A stretch of DNA of 64,000 bases from positions 124,001-188,000 of the forward strand of contig NZ_BMCR01000006.1 of the NCBI RefSeq assembly GCF_014635285.1. Direction: 5' to 3'. The stretch is from Stappia taiwanensis. GTDB lineage: Bacteria > Pseudomonadota > Alphaproteobacteria > Rhizobiales > Stappiaceae. The notes beneath the pieces were generated by a model. The model searched no databases. It was given only the letters and a program-made list of their open reading frames with translations, and was not told the DNA's origin. This document shows, one piece after another, positions 46,111 to 54,830 of this stretch (position 1 is its first letter; each line of letters starts with the position of its first letter). Position numbers and translations under genes: made by a program.

Positions 46111-46113
46111 GCG
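46059..46113 (+). repeat. 55-bp repeat, copy 2 (3' end of third trio gene)
   Basis: Matches 45154-45208 at 51 of 55 positions. The identity starts abruptly at the edge of the AT-rich core, encoding LRERQANAAQQAQPPV and the stop. Confidence 0.85.
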
Positions 46114-46223
46114 CGGGGCGCGCCGCGGCCGGGCGATGTTGCGGTGCAATGCGATCTCATGTTGTATGAGCGAAACAGGCCGGCGGGCGTTCGCCGGTCG
46201 GTGTGATCGGGAGAACCGCCTTG

Positions 46224-47006
46224 ATGCTGTCCAATAAAACCGCCCTTGTCACCGGCTCCACCTCGGGGATCGGTCTTGCCATGGCCCGCACCTTCGCCCG
46301 CGAGGGCGCCAATGTCGTCATCAACGGTTTCGGCGATGCCGCCGCGATCGAGGCGGAGCGGTCTGGCATCGAGAGCGAATTCGGCGTTTCCTGCCAGTAT
46401 TCGGGCGCCGACATGACCCGACCGGACGAGATCGCCGGGATGATGGCGGACGCGGCCAAGACCTTCGGTACGGTGGATATTCTGGTCAACAACGCCGGCA
46501 TTCAGCATGTCTCGCCGGTGGAGGAGTTCCCGGTGGAGAAATGGGACGCGATTCTGGCGATCAACCTCTCCTCCGCCTTCCACACCATCCGTGCCGCCGT
46601 TCCGGGCATGAAGGAGAAGGGCTGGGGCCGGATCATCAACACCGCCTCCGCCCATGCGCTGGTCGCCTCGCCGTTCAAGAGCGCCTATGTGGCGGCGAAG
46701 CATGGCATCGCCGGCCTGACCAAGACGGTGGCGCTCGAAGTGGCGCAGCATGGGGTGACGGTCAATGCCATTTGCCCGGGCTACGTCTGGACGCCGCTGG
46801 TGGAGCGGCAGATCCCAGACACGATGAAGGCGCGTGGGCTGACCGAGGAAGAGGTCAAGCGCGACGTTTTGCTCGCGGCGCAGCCGACCAAGGAATTCGT
46901 CACCGTCGAGCAGGTGGCGGCGATGGCGCTTTATCTCACCGGCGATGCGGCCTCCTGCATCACCGGCACGATGATGCAGCTCGATGGCGGCTGGACGGCG
47001 CAATAA
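46224..47006 (+). CDS. bdhA: 3-hydroxybutyrate dehydrogenase
   Basis: 260-residue SDR that oxidises D-3-hydroxybutyrate to acetoacetate with NAD. Cofactor motif TGSTSGIG is near residues 11-18. NNAGIQHVSPVEEFP and the catalytic set in NTASAHALVAS...YVAAKHG are present. The C-terminal pattern CPGYVWTPLVERQIPDT...LAAQPTKEFVTVEQVA is diagnostic for BdhA. ATG 46224 is preferred, with GGGAGA upstream; it gives the normal length. The patatin gene starts 25 bases later, so both may serve polyhydroxybutyrate or lipid mobilisation. Confidence 0.95.
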   Translation: MLSNKTALVTGSTSGIGLAMARTFAREGANVVINGFGDAAAIEAERSGIESEFGVSCQYSGADMTRPDEIAGMMADAAKTFGTVDILVNNAGIQHVSPVEEFPVEKWDAILAINLSSAFHTIRAAVPGMKEKGWGRIINTASAHALVASPFKSAYVAAKHGIAGLTKTVALEVAQHGVTVNAICPGYVWTPLVERQIPDTMKARGLTEEEVKRDVLLAAQPTKEFVTVEQVAAMALYLTGDAASCITGTMMQLDGGWTAQ

Positions 47007-47031
47007 GCGGGCCGGGCCGGGAGACGGGACG

Positions 47032-48048
47032 ATGACCGTGAAGGCCAAGCCGATCAATCTCGCCCTGCAAGGGGGAGGCGCCCATGGCGCCTTCACCTGG
47101 GGTGTGCTCGACTGGCTCTTGGAGAGCGAGCTCTTCACCTTGAAGGGCCTGAGTGGCACCTCGGCCGGGGCGATGAACGCGGTGGTGCTGGCCGCCGGCC
47201 TGCATGAGGGCGGGCAGGCGGGGGCGCGCGACGCGCTGCATCGCTTCTGGAAGGCGGTCAGCAATCGCGCCTGGCTCAGTCCGATCAAGCGCACGCCGCT
47301 TGATGTGATCATGGGCCAATGGAGCCTCGATCTGTCGCCGAGTTATCTTGCCTTCGATCTCGCCTCGCGGTTTTCCTCGCCCTACGAGTTCAATCCGCTC
47401 AACATCAACCCCTTGCGCGAGGTGGTGGAGGAGACCGTCGATTTCGAGCTGGTGCGCGCCTGCGATCATCTCAAGGTGTTTCTCGCCGCGACCAATGTGC
47501 ATACGGGCAAGATCCGCGTGTTCTCAGGGCCGGAGATCACCCTGGACGCGGTGATGGCGTCCGCCTGCCTGCCGCATATGTTCCAGGCGGTGGAAATCGA
47601 CGGCGTGCCCTATTGGGATGGCGGCTACATGGGCAATCCGCCGCTGTTTCCGCTGTTCGGCACCACCGGGACCGAAGATACGGTGCTGGTGCAGATCAAC
47701 CCGCTGGAGCGCAAGGAAACGCCGCGCACGGCGCGGGAGATCCTCAACCGGCTGAACGAGATCACCTTCAACTCCACCCTCTTGCGCGAAATGCGGGCGG
47801 TGGAGTTCGTCGGCCGGCTGATCGAGGAAGGCAAGCTCGACCGCAAGGACTATCAGAAGGTGCGCATTCACCGGATCGCGGCGGAAGGGCTGAAGCCGCT
47901 GCAATCCTCCTCCAAGGTCAACGCCGAATGGCCTTTCCTCACCCATCTCAGGGATCTGGGGCGCGGCGCGGCGGAGACCTGGGCCGAGGAGAATTTCGCG
48001 GCGGTGGGCGAACGCTCCAGCATCGATCTGCGCGCGGAGTTTCTGTGA
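47032..48048 (+). CDS. Patatin-like phospholipase
   Basis: 338-residue serine hydrolase. The oxyanion loop GGGAHG is at 14-19, the nucleophile Ser44 in GTSAG, and the dyad Asp196 in DGGYMGNPP. No signal peptide is present, so it is cytoplasmic. Patatins hydrolyse acyl esters. Next to bdhA a role in releasing hydroxybutyrate units or turning over granule lipids is plausible but unproved. The start is ATG 47032, which leaves a 25-base gap after bdhA. Confidence 0.93.
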   Translation: MTVKAKPINLALQGGGAHGAFTWGVLDWLLESELFTLKGLSGTSAGAMNAVVLAAGLHEGGQAGARDALHRFWKAVSNRAWLSPIKRTPLDVIMGQWSLDLSPSYLAFDLASRFSSPYEFNPLNINPLREVVEETVDFELVRACDHLKVFLAATNVHTGKIRVFSGPEITLDAVMASACLPHMFQAVEIDGVPYWDGGYMGNPPLFPLFGTTGTEDTVLVQINPLERKETPRTAREILNRLNEITFNSTLLREMRAVEFVGRLIEEGKLDRKDYQKVRIHRIAAEGLKPLQSSSKVNAEWPFLTHLRDLGRGAAETWAEENFAAVGERSSIDLRAEFL

Positions 48049-48444
48049 GCGGATCGCGGCCCCACGCCGCCGGATGGGGTGAGGTGGCGTTTACGTTTCG
48101 CTAACCGGATCAGGCAGTTTGCAAGGCGGGATGCGATGCAGCGCCTCTTTCTGAAAAGTTAATGAAATCAATATATTGATTTGGCCGTTTTTTGGCCGCG
48201 CGGATCTTGAAAATTCAGCGCGCCAACGATTTGGCAAGGGTTTTGCTCCATCTTTGGCGCGCTGATAGTCAGGTAGTGCGTCGTCAGCGATCGGCGGACG
48301 AGGGAAAACGGCAAATGCGACCCCGCTGTTTTCCTTCGTCCCGCCCATCTTGCCGGATGCCTCATGGTGCATCCGAATTTGCCGCAGCCTAGCCGAGCCG
48401 GCCCTTCCGGAAAAGGATACAAGTGACCCGATCGTTCGGAAAGG
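48049..48444. other. Intergenic region between patatin and L,D-transpeptidase genes
   Basis: About 400 bases, less GC-rich than the flanks, lying between convergent genes. It contains a perfect 18-base palindrome at 48165-48182. No credible coding region is seen, and no classical terminator with a T tract, although TTTTTT occurs at 48188-48193. Confidence 0.5.
48165..48182. promoter_or_regulatory. Perfect 18-bp AT-rich palindrome
   Basis: AAATCAATATATTGATTT is its own reverse complement. The arm order ATCAA-N4-TTGAT is opposite to an FNR/FixK box (TTGAT-N4-ATCAA). It lies 117 bases after the patatin stop, in a convergent gap, where an operator would be unexpected unless an unannotated RNA is present. 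Confidence 0.4.
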
Positions 48445-48894
48445 TTACCGGGTGATCACGATGCGTGCGTTGCGTTTTCCGGTTCGCTTGATCAGCGAAA
48501 ACAGCTCGCGGGCATTCTGCGGATGCAGGCGGATGCAGCCATGGGACGCGGGCCGGCCGAGTTGGCGGATCTGATTGGTGCCGTGAATGGCGTAGCCGCC
48601 ATAAAAGAACACCGAATGCGGCATTGGCGAGCCGTGGTATTTCTTCGAATAGTAGCGCCGGTGCATCCGCCCCGGGCGGAAGGTGCCGACCGGGGTGCGA
48701 TAGCCGCGCCGGGCGGTGGAGACCGGCCAGGAACTGTAGCGCCGGCCATTGACGTAAACCCGCATGCGCTGTTCGGACAGGTCGATGCGGGCGACCAGTT
48801 GCGCCGCCAAGGCATCGGTCGCCGCCGGCAGGGGCGCGGCAAAAAGCAGGGCGGCGATCACCGCACACCTGCGAATCAAGGACATGCACTTCAT
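48445..48894 (-). CDS. L,D-transpeptidase (YkuD family)
   Basis: 149-residue secreted enzyme with a signal peptide (about 1-30: VIAALLFAAPLPAAT). The YkuD catalytic domain shows IHGT (103-106) and SHGCIRL with Cys120 as nucleophile. It forms 3-3 peptidoglycan cross-links or attaches proteins to the wall. It is a minimal catalytic-domain-only version. It stands alone, convergent with the patatin gene. Confidence 0.95.
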   Translation of the reverse strand: MKCMSLIRRCAVIAALLFAAPLPAATDALAAQLVARIDLSEQRMRVYVNGRRYSSWPVSTARRGYRTPVGTFRPGRMHRRYYSKKYHGSPMPHSVFFYGGYAIHGTNQIRQLGRPASHGCIRLHPQNARELFSLIKRTGKRNARIVITR

Positions 48895-49091
48895 CGTGTT
48901 CCCCCCTTAGGCCGCACGTGGAAGTCAGCAATCCAGACGATTATCGGTAATTTTAACACGGCAGCGGGGCAGAGTCCCCTCACGGGGGAAAATGCCGGCC
49001 GACGCGCGGCAAGTCGGTCTGTTCTCTTACATTTTGCTGCCGAAAAGCCTAAATCCTATGGAGTGACGAATTCGGATGATGGAGATGCGAC

Positions 49092-49925
49092 ATGATCGCC
49101 AGCACACGCGCCAGATGCGCTGCGGCGCTGAGCCTGCTTCTGGTCCTTCCGGTCGGCGGCGCCGTGGCGGAAACGCCCCTGGAGCAGTTGAAGCGAACCG
49201 GTGCGTGCGAGCGGTGCAACTTCAAACTGGGCGAGCTGCGCGGCCTTGATGTGAAGGACGCCAATCTGCGCCGCGCCGTGTTGCGCGAGGCGGATATGAA
49301 GGGCGTGTCGCTGGTCGGGGCGGATCTGCGCGGCGCCGACCTGCGCCGGGCCGAGGTGGAACGGGCGGATCTCTCCGGGGCGCAACTTGAGGGCGCCGCC
49401 ATGCGTGCGGTCGATCTGGAAAAGGCGAAGCTGACCGGCGTCCGGTTCGACGATGCGGATTTGCGCAACGCCGATCTCGGCGAGACCGATCTGGAGAAGG
49501 CAAGTTTCGTCGATGCGGATCTGCGCCTTGCCAACATGGTGCGCGCCTCGGCCGCCGGGGCGGTGTTTCGCGGCGCGAAGATGGACGGGGTCGTGCTGGA
49601 GCGCACCTGGTTGACGAATGCGGATCTGACCGGCGTCCGGCTCAAATACGGTGACCTTGACCGGGTGAAGGCGCGCGGCGCGGTGTTTCGCGACGCGGAT
49701 CTCAGCGGCGCGCATTTTTCCAGCGCCGATCTGACCGGCGCGGATCTGAGCGGGGCCAATCTGGAGGGCGCCCTGTTCCGGCGCACCCGTCTGGTGGGGG
49801 CTGACTTGCGCCACACGCGCGGGCTTCAGGCCGCGCGGATGATCGGTGCCTGCGGTGACAGCACCACCCGGCTGCCGGACGGTTTTACGCTGAAGACCTG
49901 CCGCTCACAGGAAGCGGAAGACTGA
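49092..49925 (+). CDS. Secreted pentapeptide-repeat protein
   Basis: 277-residue protein with a signal peptide (about 1-26, LLLVLPVGGAVAE). The mature part opens with LKRTGACERCNFKLGELRGL, a short Cys-containing cap. About 40 tandem A(D/N)LxX repeats follow (residues 50-250), for example ADLRGADLRR and ADLTGADLSGANLEGA, which should fold into a right-handed quadrilateral beta-helix. A C-terminal Cys pair (ACGD, KTCRS) may close it by a disulfide. Being secreted, it is not a Qnr-type gyrase protector. Specific role unknown. No partner gene is evident. Confidence 0.93.
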   Translation: MIASTRARCAAALSLLLVLPVGGAVAETPLEQLKRTGACERCNFKLGELRGLDVKDANLRRAVLREADMKGVSLVGADLRGADLRRAEVERADLSGAQLEGAAMRAVDLEKAKLTGVRFDDADLRNADLGETDLEKASFVDADLRLANMVRASAAGAVFRGAKMDGVVLERTWLTNADLTGVRLKYGDLDRVKARGAVFRDADLSGAHFSSADLTGADLSGANLEGALFRRTRLVGADLRHTRGLQAARMIGACGDSTTRLPDGFTLKTCRSQEAED

Positions 49926-50022
49926 GAACGTTTTTCGGGAGGGGGCGTTCGGGGCGGCCGGTTCGGCCGTCCTTGCAGTTTGATATGCGGGGCAGCAGGG
50001 CGGTGCGCCCCGCTGAACCGGA

Positions 50023-50841
50023 TCAGTCGAACAGATCGAAGGCGAAGCGGTAGGTGACGCCGACGCCGACGGTGAACTGGTCTTCGTTGCCCGCCTTGAC
50101 GATCGGGCTGTTCTTGGCATCGCCGATGAACCGATCCCAACCCGCCTGCAGATGCAGGGCGGTGGTGTCGGTGACCGCATAGCTGGCGCGGCCGAGAAGG
50201 CCGAGGGACTTGAAGCCGCCGCTGGGGTCATAGGCGGTGAGCGCGCCGCCGGAGGCTGCCGCTTCCGCCGCCGTCACACCGAAATAGGTGTCCATGTAGT
50301 TGCCGCTGGCAAAGTCGGCGCGCGGACCGAAGCTGAGCTGCAGCCGCTCCATCGGATTGAACACCACATCGGCGCCGATCTGGCCCACCTGTCCGGTGTG
50401 GCCGTTGATGCCCTGGCGCAGCTCCACGAAGGCGCGGAACCAGTCATAGCGGAAGCCCGCGCCCAGACCCAGCTCCAGTGCCCAATCGATCTTGTTGGTG
50501 CCGGTCAGCCTGCTGCTGTCGGACGCCTTGCGTTCCCCGATGAAGTTGAAGGAGGGGAAGAAGAAGACGCCCCGCTTGACGGCCCCGCCCTCCGCAACCT
50601 GGCCAAGGCCCGGCACGTAGAAGCGGCCGAAGGAGACGATCGGCAGCGGGTAGACCAGCATCTTGTCCGCGCCTTCGTACTTCGGCTGGACCATGGCACC
50701 GACGCCCAGGTCGACCACATATTGCTTCTTCGGCAAGGGCAGATCGTCCGGCGCGCTCATTCCATCCTGAGCAAGGCCCGGGCCGGCGGACAAAAACGTT
50801 GCGGACAAAAGGCTTGCGGCGAGGAGTTTGGCGATGCGCAT
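50023..50841 (-). CDS. MipA/OmpV family outer-membrane protein
   Basis: 272-residue outer-membrane beta-barrel with a signal peptide (about 1-24). The family start is VVDLGVGAMVQPKYEGADKMLVYPLPIVSFGRF. Alternating strands follow, and it ends with the aromatic outer-membrane signal FTVGVGVTYRFAFDLFD. MipA in E. coli scaffolds peptidoglycan enzymes; OmpV members act in adhesion or osmotic response. It is convergent with the pentapeptide gene, and both are single genes. Confidence 0.92.
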   Translation of the reverse strand: MRIAKLLAASLLSATFLSAGPGLAQDGMSAPDDLPLPKKQYVVDLGVGAMVQPKYEGADKMLVYPLPIVSFGRFYVPGLGQVAEGGAVKRGVFFFPSFNFIGERKASDSSRLTGTNKIDWALELGLGAGFRYDWFRAFVELRQGINGHTGQVGQIGADVVFNPMERLQLSFGPRADFASGNYMDTYFGVTAAEAAASGGALTAYDPSGGFKSLGLLGRASYAVTDTTALHLQAGWDRFIGDAKNSPIVKAGNEDQFTVGVGVTYRFAFDLFD

Positions 50842-50997
50842 GGTGGGAAATCCACTCCGGAGAAGGGCGTCGGTATCTGGTTATCTCGGGTTATACGCCG
50901 AACCGGCGGGGAATGCCTTAACAGGAAAACCGAAATCGCCGGAGTGTTGCACAGTTGCATCTGTTCCCGGGCAGGTGGATCGTCCCTGCCGGCCCCC

Positions 50998-53082
50998 TCA
51001 CAGATCCTTGGCAAGACGCAGCGCCTCGTAGATCGCCGCATGAACGTTGCGCGCGGCGACCGCATCGCCGATCCGGGCAAGCTGAAAGGTGCCCTCGGGA
51101 TTGCGGCCCGGGAAAGGATCGCCGCCGTTGATGACGGTGCGCCAATCGATCTCGCCCCGGTTGCGGGCATGCGGCTTGAGGGCGAAGTAGAGCTCGCTGA
51201 GTGGCAGTGTGCCGTGTTCGACAACCACCTGATCCACCGCGCGTTCTGTTCGCTGCGGCCCGTAGTCGGAGCCCAGCGTTGCCACCAGCCCGTTGCCGCG
51301 CCGCGCCACCGCCACGAGGCGGGTGTTGATGGTGATGCGGGTGCCGGTTTCCTGGAACAACGCCGCATAGGGCACATGGTTGAGCCCCCCCATCTCCGGC
51401 GCGAAGAAGCGCTCCGGCGTGACGATTTCAACCCGCGATCCGGCGCGCGCGGCCAGTTCCGCGGCCTGCATGCCGGGGTGGCCGCCATTGTCGTCGAAGA
51501 CCAGCACGCTGGCGCCCGGGCGCACATCACCGGCGAGCAGGTCCCAGGAGGACACGACGAGATCGCCGCCCGCCTCAAGCACATCGGTGTTCGGCAGGCC
51601 GCCGGTGGCGATGAACACCATGTCCGGGGCGAGCGCCAGCACGTCCTCCGCCTCGGCCAGGGTGTTGAACTGGAAGCGGACCCCGGCCGCTTCGCATTGC
51701 TCAAGGCGCCAGTCGATGATGCCGATCAGCTCGCGCCGGCGCGGCGTCTGCGCCGCCAGCCGGACCTGGCCGCCGGCATGGGGCGCGGCTTCCAACACGG
51801 TGACCTGATGGCCGCGCGCCGCCGCCACCCGGGCCGCCTCCAGCCCGGCCGGACCGCCGCCGACCACCACGACATTGCGCCGCGCGCGCGCATTGCGGCG
51901 GATCACATGCGGCATGGTCGCCTCGCGTCCGGTGGCCGCGTTGTGGATGCACAGGGCCTCATGGCCTTCGTAGATCCGGTCGAGGCAGTAGGTGGCGCCG
52001 ACGCAAGGCCGGATGTCCGCTTCCCGCCCTTGAGCGATCTTGCGGGCGATATGCGGATCGGCGAGATGGGCGCGGGTCATGCCGACCATGTCGAGCCGGC
52101 CTTCGGCGATTGCATGGCGGGCGGTGGCGACGTCGTTGATGCGGGCGGCGTGGAACACCGGGAAGCGGGTGGCGGCGCGCACCTCGCCGGCAAAGTCGAG
52201 ATGGGGCGCGGCGGCCATGCCCTGGATCGGGATCACCTTCGCAAGGGCCGCGTCGGTGTCGATATGGCCGCGAATGACGTTGAGAAAGTCGATGGCGCCA
52301 TCGCCGACCAGCCGGCGGGCGATGTCGATCCCCTCGGCGCGGCTCAGCCCCTTGTCCCAATCCTCGTCGGCGACCATGCGAATGCCGACGATGAAATCGC
52401 TGCCGACCCGGTCGCGGATTGCCGCCAGCACCCGGCGGGTGAACCGCAGCCGGTTGTCGAGGCTGCCGCCGTGCTCATCCGTGCGCTGGTTGGTGGCGGG
52501 CGACCAGAAGCCGTCGAGCAGATGGCCGTAGGCCTCGATTTCGATGCCGTCGAGGCCGGCGGCCTGCATCCGCTCGGCCGCGTCCGCATAATCGGCGGTG
52601 ATGCGGTCGAGATCCCAGTCCTCCGCCTCCTTGGGAAAGGCGCGATGAGCCGGTTCGCGCAGCGGCGAGGGGGCGAGCACCGGCAGCCAGTCGGCCTTGT
52701 TCCAGTTGGTGCGCCGGCCCAGATGGGTGATCTGGATCATCACCGCCGCGCCATGCTCATGGCAGGCGTCGGTCATCTCGCGCAGCCAGGGCACGATCTC
52801 GTCCCGGTAGGCGTGGAGATTGCCGAAGGCGGCGGGGCTGTCCGGTGAGACGATGGCCGAGCCGGCGGTCATGGTCAGGGCAATGCCGCCCTTGGCCTTT
52901 TCCGCGTGATAGAGCCGGTAGCGTTCCTTCGGCAGCCCGTCTTCCGCATAGGCCGGCTCGTGGGCCGTCGACATGATGCGGTTGCGCAAGGTGAGGTGCT
53001 TCAGCCGGTAGGGCTGGAGCAGCGGATCGCCGGCGACCTGCGCGGCGTTCATGGTGTCCGGCGGCGCGGGATTTGATGTCAT
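50998..53082 (-). CDS. Flavin-dependent demethylase, DgcA/StcD-like (trimethylamine-dehydrogenase fold)
   Basis: 694-residue two-part flavoprotein. The N-terminal old-yellow-enzyme barrel (about 20-355) has LKHLTLRNRIMSTAHEPAYAE and EAYGHLLDGFWSPATNQRTDEHGGSL. The C-terminal half has a dinucleotide fold VVVVGGGPAGLEAA (about 404-417). The iron-sulfur linker reads C360-VGATY-C366 and C378; the second of the four usual cysteines is Ala363. These features fit the family of dimethylglycine demethylase (DgcA) and N-methylproline demethylase (StcD). It lies 45 bases after the MttB-like gene on the same strand, so both are expected to act on a methylated amine. Confidence 0.88.
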   Translation of the reverse strand: MTSNPAPPDTMNAAQVAGDPLLQPYRLKHLTLRNRIMSTAHEPAYAEDGLPKERYRLYHAEKAKGGIALTMTAGSAIVSPDSPAAFGNLHAYRDEIVPWLREMTDACHEHGAAVMIQITHLGRRTNWNKADWLPVLAPSPLREPAHRAFPKEAEDWDLDRITADYADAAERMQAAGLDGIEIEAYGHLLDGFWSPATNQRTDEHGGSLDNRLRFTRRVLAAIRDRVGSDFIVGIRMVADEDWDKGLSRAEGIDIARRLVGDGAIDFLNVIRGHIDTDAALAKVIPIQGMAAAPHLDFAGEVRAATRFPVFHAARINDVATARHAIAEGRLDMVGMTRAHLADPHIARKIAQGREADIRPCVGATYCLDRIYEGHEALCIHNAATGREATMPHVIRRNARARRNVVVVGGGPAGLEAARVAAARGHQVTVLEAAPHAGGQVRLAAQTPRRRELIGIIDWRLEQCEAAGVRFQFNTLAEAEDVLALAPDMVFIATGGLPNTDVLEAGGDLVVSSWDLLAGDVRPGASVLVFDDNGGHPGMQAAELAARAGSRVEIVTPERFFAPEMGGLNHVPYAALFQETGTRITINTRLVAVARRGNGLVATLGSDYGPQRTERAVDQVVVEHGTLPLSELYFALKPHARNRGEIDWRTVINGGDPFPGRNPEGTFQLARIGDAVAARNVHAAIYEALRLAKDL

Positions 53083-53127
53083 CGGCGGGCCTCCCCTCCC
53101 TCCTCGTCCATCGGGTCGGTACCTTGA

Positions 53128-54714
53128 TCAGTACCAGGCATCCTCCATCGAGGCCTTCTTGCGGGCGATGAAGTCGCGCAAGCCCTCATCGATGCCAGGA
53201 TCGAGGGGCGGCGGCTCATAGGCGGCCAGCATTGCCTTCCATCGTGCATTGGCCCGGGCCGCCGCATCAAGCCCGCCGTTCTCGGCCCAGGTTTCGAACG
53301 GGTCGTTGTCGGCAAGCTGGCTGTCCCAGAAGCAGGTCTCGTAATTGGCCATGGTATGGGCGCAGCCGAAGAAGTGGTTGCCCGGCCCCACTTCGGCGAA
53401 GGCATCGAGCGCCAGCGCGTTGTCATCCACTGCGACCCCGGCGAGGTAGCTGTGCAGGGCGCCGCAGACATCGACGTCGAGCATGAATTTCTCGTAGCTC
53501 ATGGACAGGAGGCCATCGAGGAAGCCGGCGGAATGGAGCAGGAAATTGGCGCCGCAATGCACCGCCGAGAGCATCGAGGTGACGCTTTCCTGCATGGCCT
53601 GAGCGTCCGGCAGCTTGGAGGTGGTGAAGGACCCGGCGCAGCGCAGCGGCAACCCGAGCCGCCGGGCAAGCTGGCCGACCACCAGCGATCCGGCCGCCGG
53701 CTCCGGCGTGCCGAAGGTGGGGGAGCCGGAGCGCAGCGCCATGGAGGAGAGGAAGTTGCCGAAGATCACCGGCGCACCCGGCCTGACCAGTTGGGCGAGG
53801 GCGCAGCCGACCATGGTTTCGGCCAGCGACTGGGCGATGGCGCCGGCGGTGGTCACCGGTCCCATGGCGCCGCCGAGGATGAAAGGCACGATCACCGAGC
53901 CCTGGTTGGCCGCCGCATAGGCGCGGATGGCGCCGGTCATCATGCCGTCCCAGACCAGCGGCGAGTTGACGTTGACATTGCCCATGATCACGCAGTGGCG
54001 CTCGACCACTTCGGGGCCGAACAGGATCCGCGCCATCGCGATGGAATCTTCGGCCCGTTCCGGCGCGGTGACCGAGCCCAGGAACGGCTTGTCGGAGTAG
54101 CGGATATGGGCATGGACCATGTCGAGATGGCGCTTGTTGACCGGCACGTCCGTGGGCTCGCACACCGTGCCGCCGGAATGGTGCAGCCAGGGCGCCATGA
54201 AGGCGAGTTTCACGAAATTTTCGAAATCCTCCAGCGTGCCGTAGCGCCGGCCCTTGTCGAGGTCCATCACGAAGGGCGAACCATAGGCGGGGGCGAACAC
54301 CGTGCTGGTCCCGCCGATCTGCACCGACCGCGCCGGGTTGCGGGCCAGCTGGGTGAACTCCGCCGGCGCGCTCTTCAGGATCTCGCGCAGCATGCCCGGT
54401 TCGAAGCGGCAACGCAGATCCTGCACCTTAGCCCCGGCGCGGCGGAACAGCTCCAGCGCCACCGGATCGCCGCGAAACTCGATGCCGACCTCGGCAAGGA
54501 TCCGGTCGGCGGCCTGCTCGATGCGGGCCAGCCCCTCTTCGCCGAGAATGTCGTAAGGGGGCAGGGCGCGGGTGATATAGGCCGGGGCGGAGGTGGCGCC
54601 GCCGGCGGCTGCCTGCCGCTGGGCCCGTCGCCGCTCGCGGGCGCCGCCACCCTGACGGCGGTCGCGCGTGCCATGGGTTTCGTGGGGGCTCGTCTCCAGT
54701 CGGGCGTCAGTCAT
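53128..54714 (-). CDS. MttB-family trimethylamine/betaine methyltransferase, non-pyrrolysine type
   Basis: 528-residue MttB-superfamily enzyme. The fold features include ILAEVGIEFRGDP, a glycine-rich barrel stretch FAPAYGSPFVMDLDKGRR, SGGTVCEPTDVPV and ILGGAMGPVTTAGAIAQSLAE. The reading frame is continuous, without an amber codon, so it belongs to the large branch that lacks pyrrolysine and includes glycine betaine and proline betaine methyltransferases. The first 35 residues are an Arg/Gln/Gly-rich, probably disordered extension. Such enzymes pass a methyl group to a corrinoid protein, but none is encoded nearby. The gene is divergent from a GcvA-like LysR regulator. Confidence 0.9.
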   Translation of the reverse strand: MTDARLETSPHETHGTRDRRQGGGARERRRAQRQAAAGGATSAPAYITRALPPYDILGEEGLARIEQAADRILAEVGIEFRGDPVALELFRRAGAKVQDLRCRFEPGMLREILKSAPAEFTQLARNPARSVQIGGTSTVFAPAYGSPFVMDLDKGRRYGTLEDFENFVKLAFMAPWLHHSGGTVCEPTDVPVNKRHLDMVHAHIRYSDKPFLGSVTAPERAEDSIAMARILFGPEVVERHCVIMGNVNVNSPLVWDGMMTGAIRAYAAANQGSVIVPFILGGAMGPVTTAGAIAQSLAETMVGCALAQLVRPGAPVIFGNFLSSMALRSGSPTFGTPEPAAGSLVVGQLARRLGLPLRCAGSFTTSKLPDAQAMQESVTSMLSAVHCGANFLLHSAGFLDGLLSMSYEKFMLDVDVCGALHSYLAGVAVDDNALALDAFAEVGPGNHFFGCAHTMANYETCFWDSQLADNDPFETWAENGGLDAAARANARWKAMLAAYEPPPLDPGIDEGLRDFIARKKASMEDAWY

Positions 54715-54830
54715 GGTCTCCTCCGCCGCGGTATCCTGTTTGCCGGAATTCCTGCCGCTTGCATCAGGCTAACTTGGAGGACACGGGCCGTAACGCTGGA
54801 AAATTCTCATCGAACGGATAAGCTTCCCTA

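Noticed and set aside
48165-48182. FNR/FixK box
   Set aside because: The half-sites are in the reverse order (ATCAA then TTGAT) from the TTGAT-N4-ATCAA consensus.
49092-49925. Qnr-type quinolone-resistance protein
   Set aside because: It has pentapeptide repeats but also a signal peptide, so it should not reach DNA gyrase in the cytoplasm.
50152-52848. Very long plus-strand open frame (898 codons)
   Set aside because: Lies opposite MipA and the DgcA-like flavoprotein, whose motifs are clear. The composition is typical of antisense frames (His/Gly/Ala/Asp-rich).
53128-54714. Pyrrolysine-containing MttB
   Set aside because: The frame is open throughout without an internal TAG, so it belongs to the non-pyrrolysine branch.
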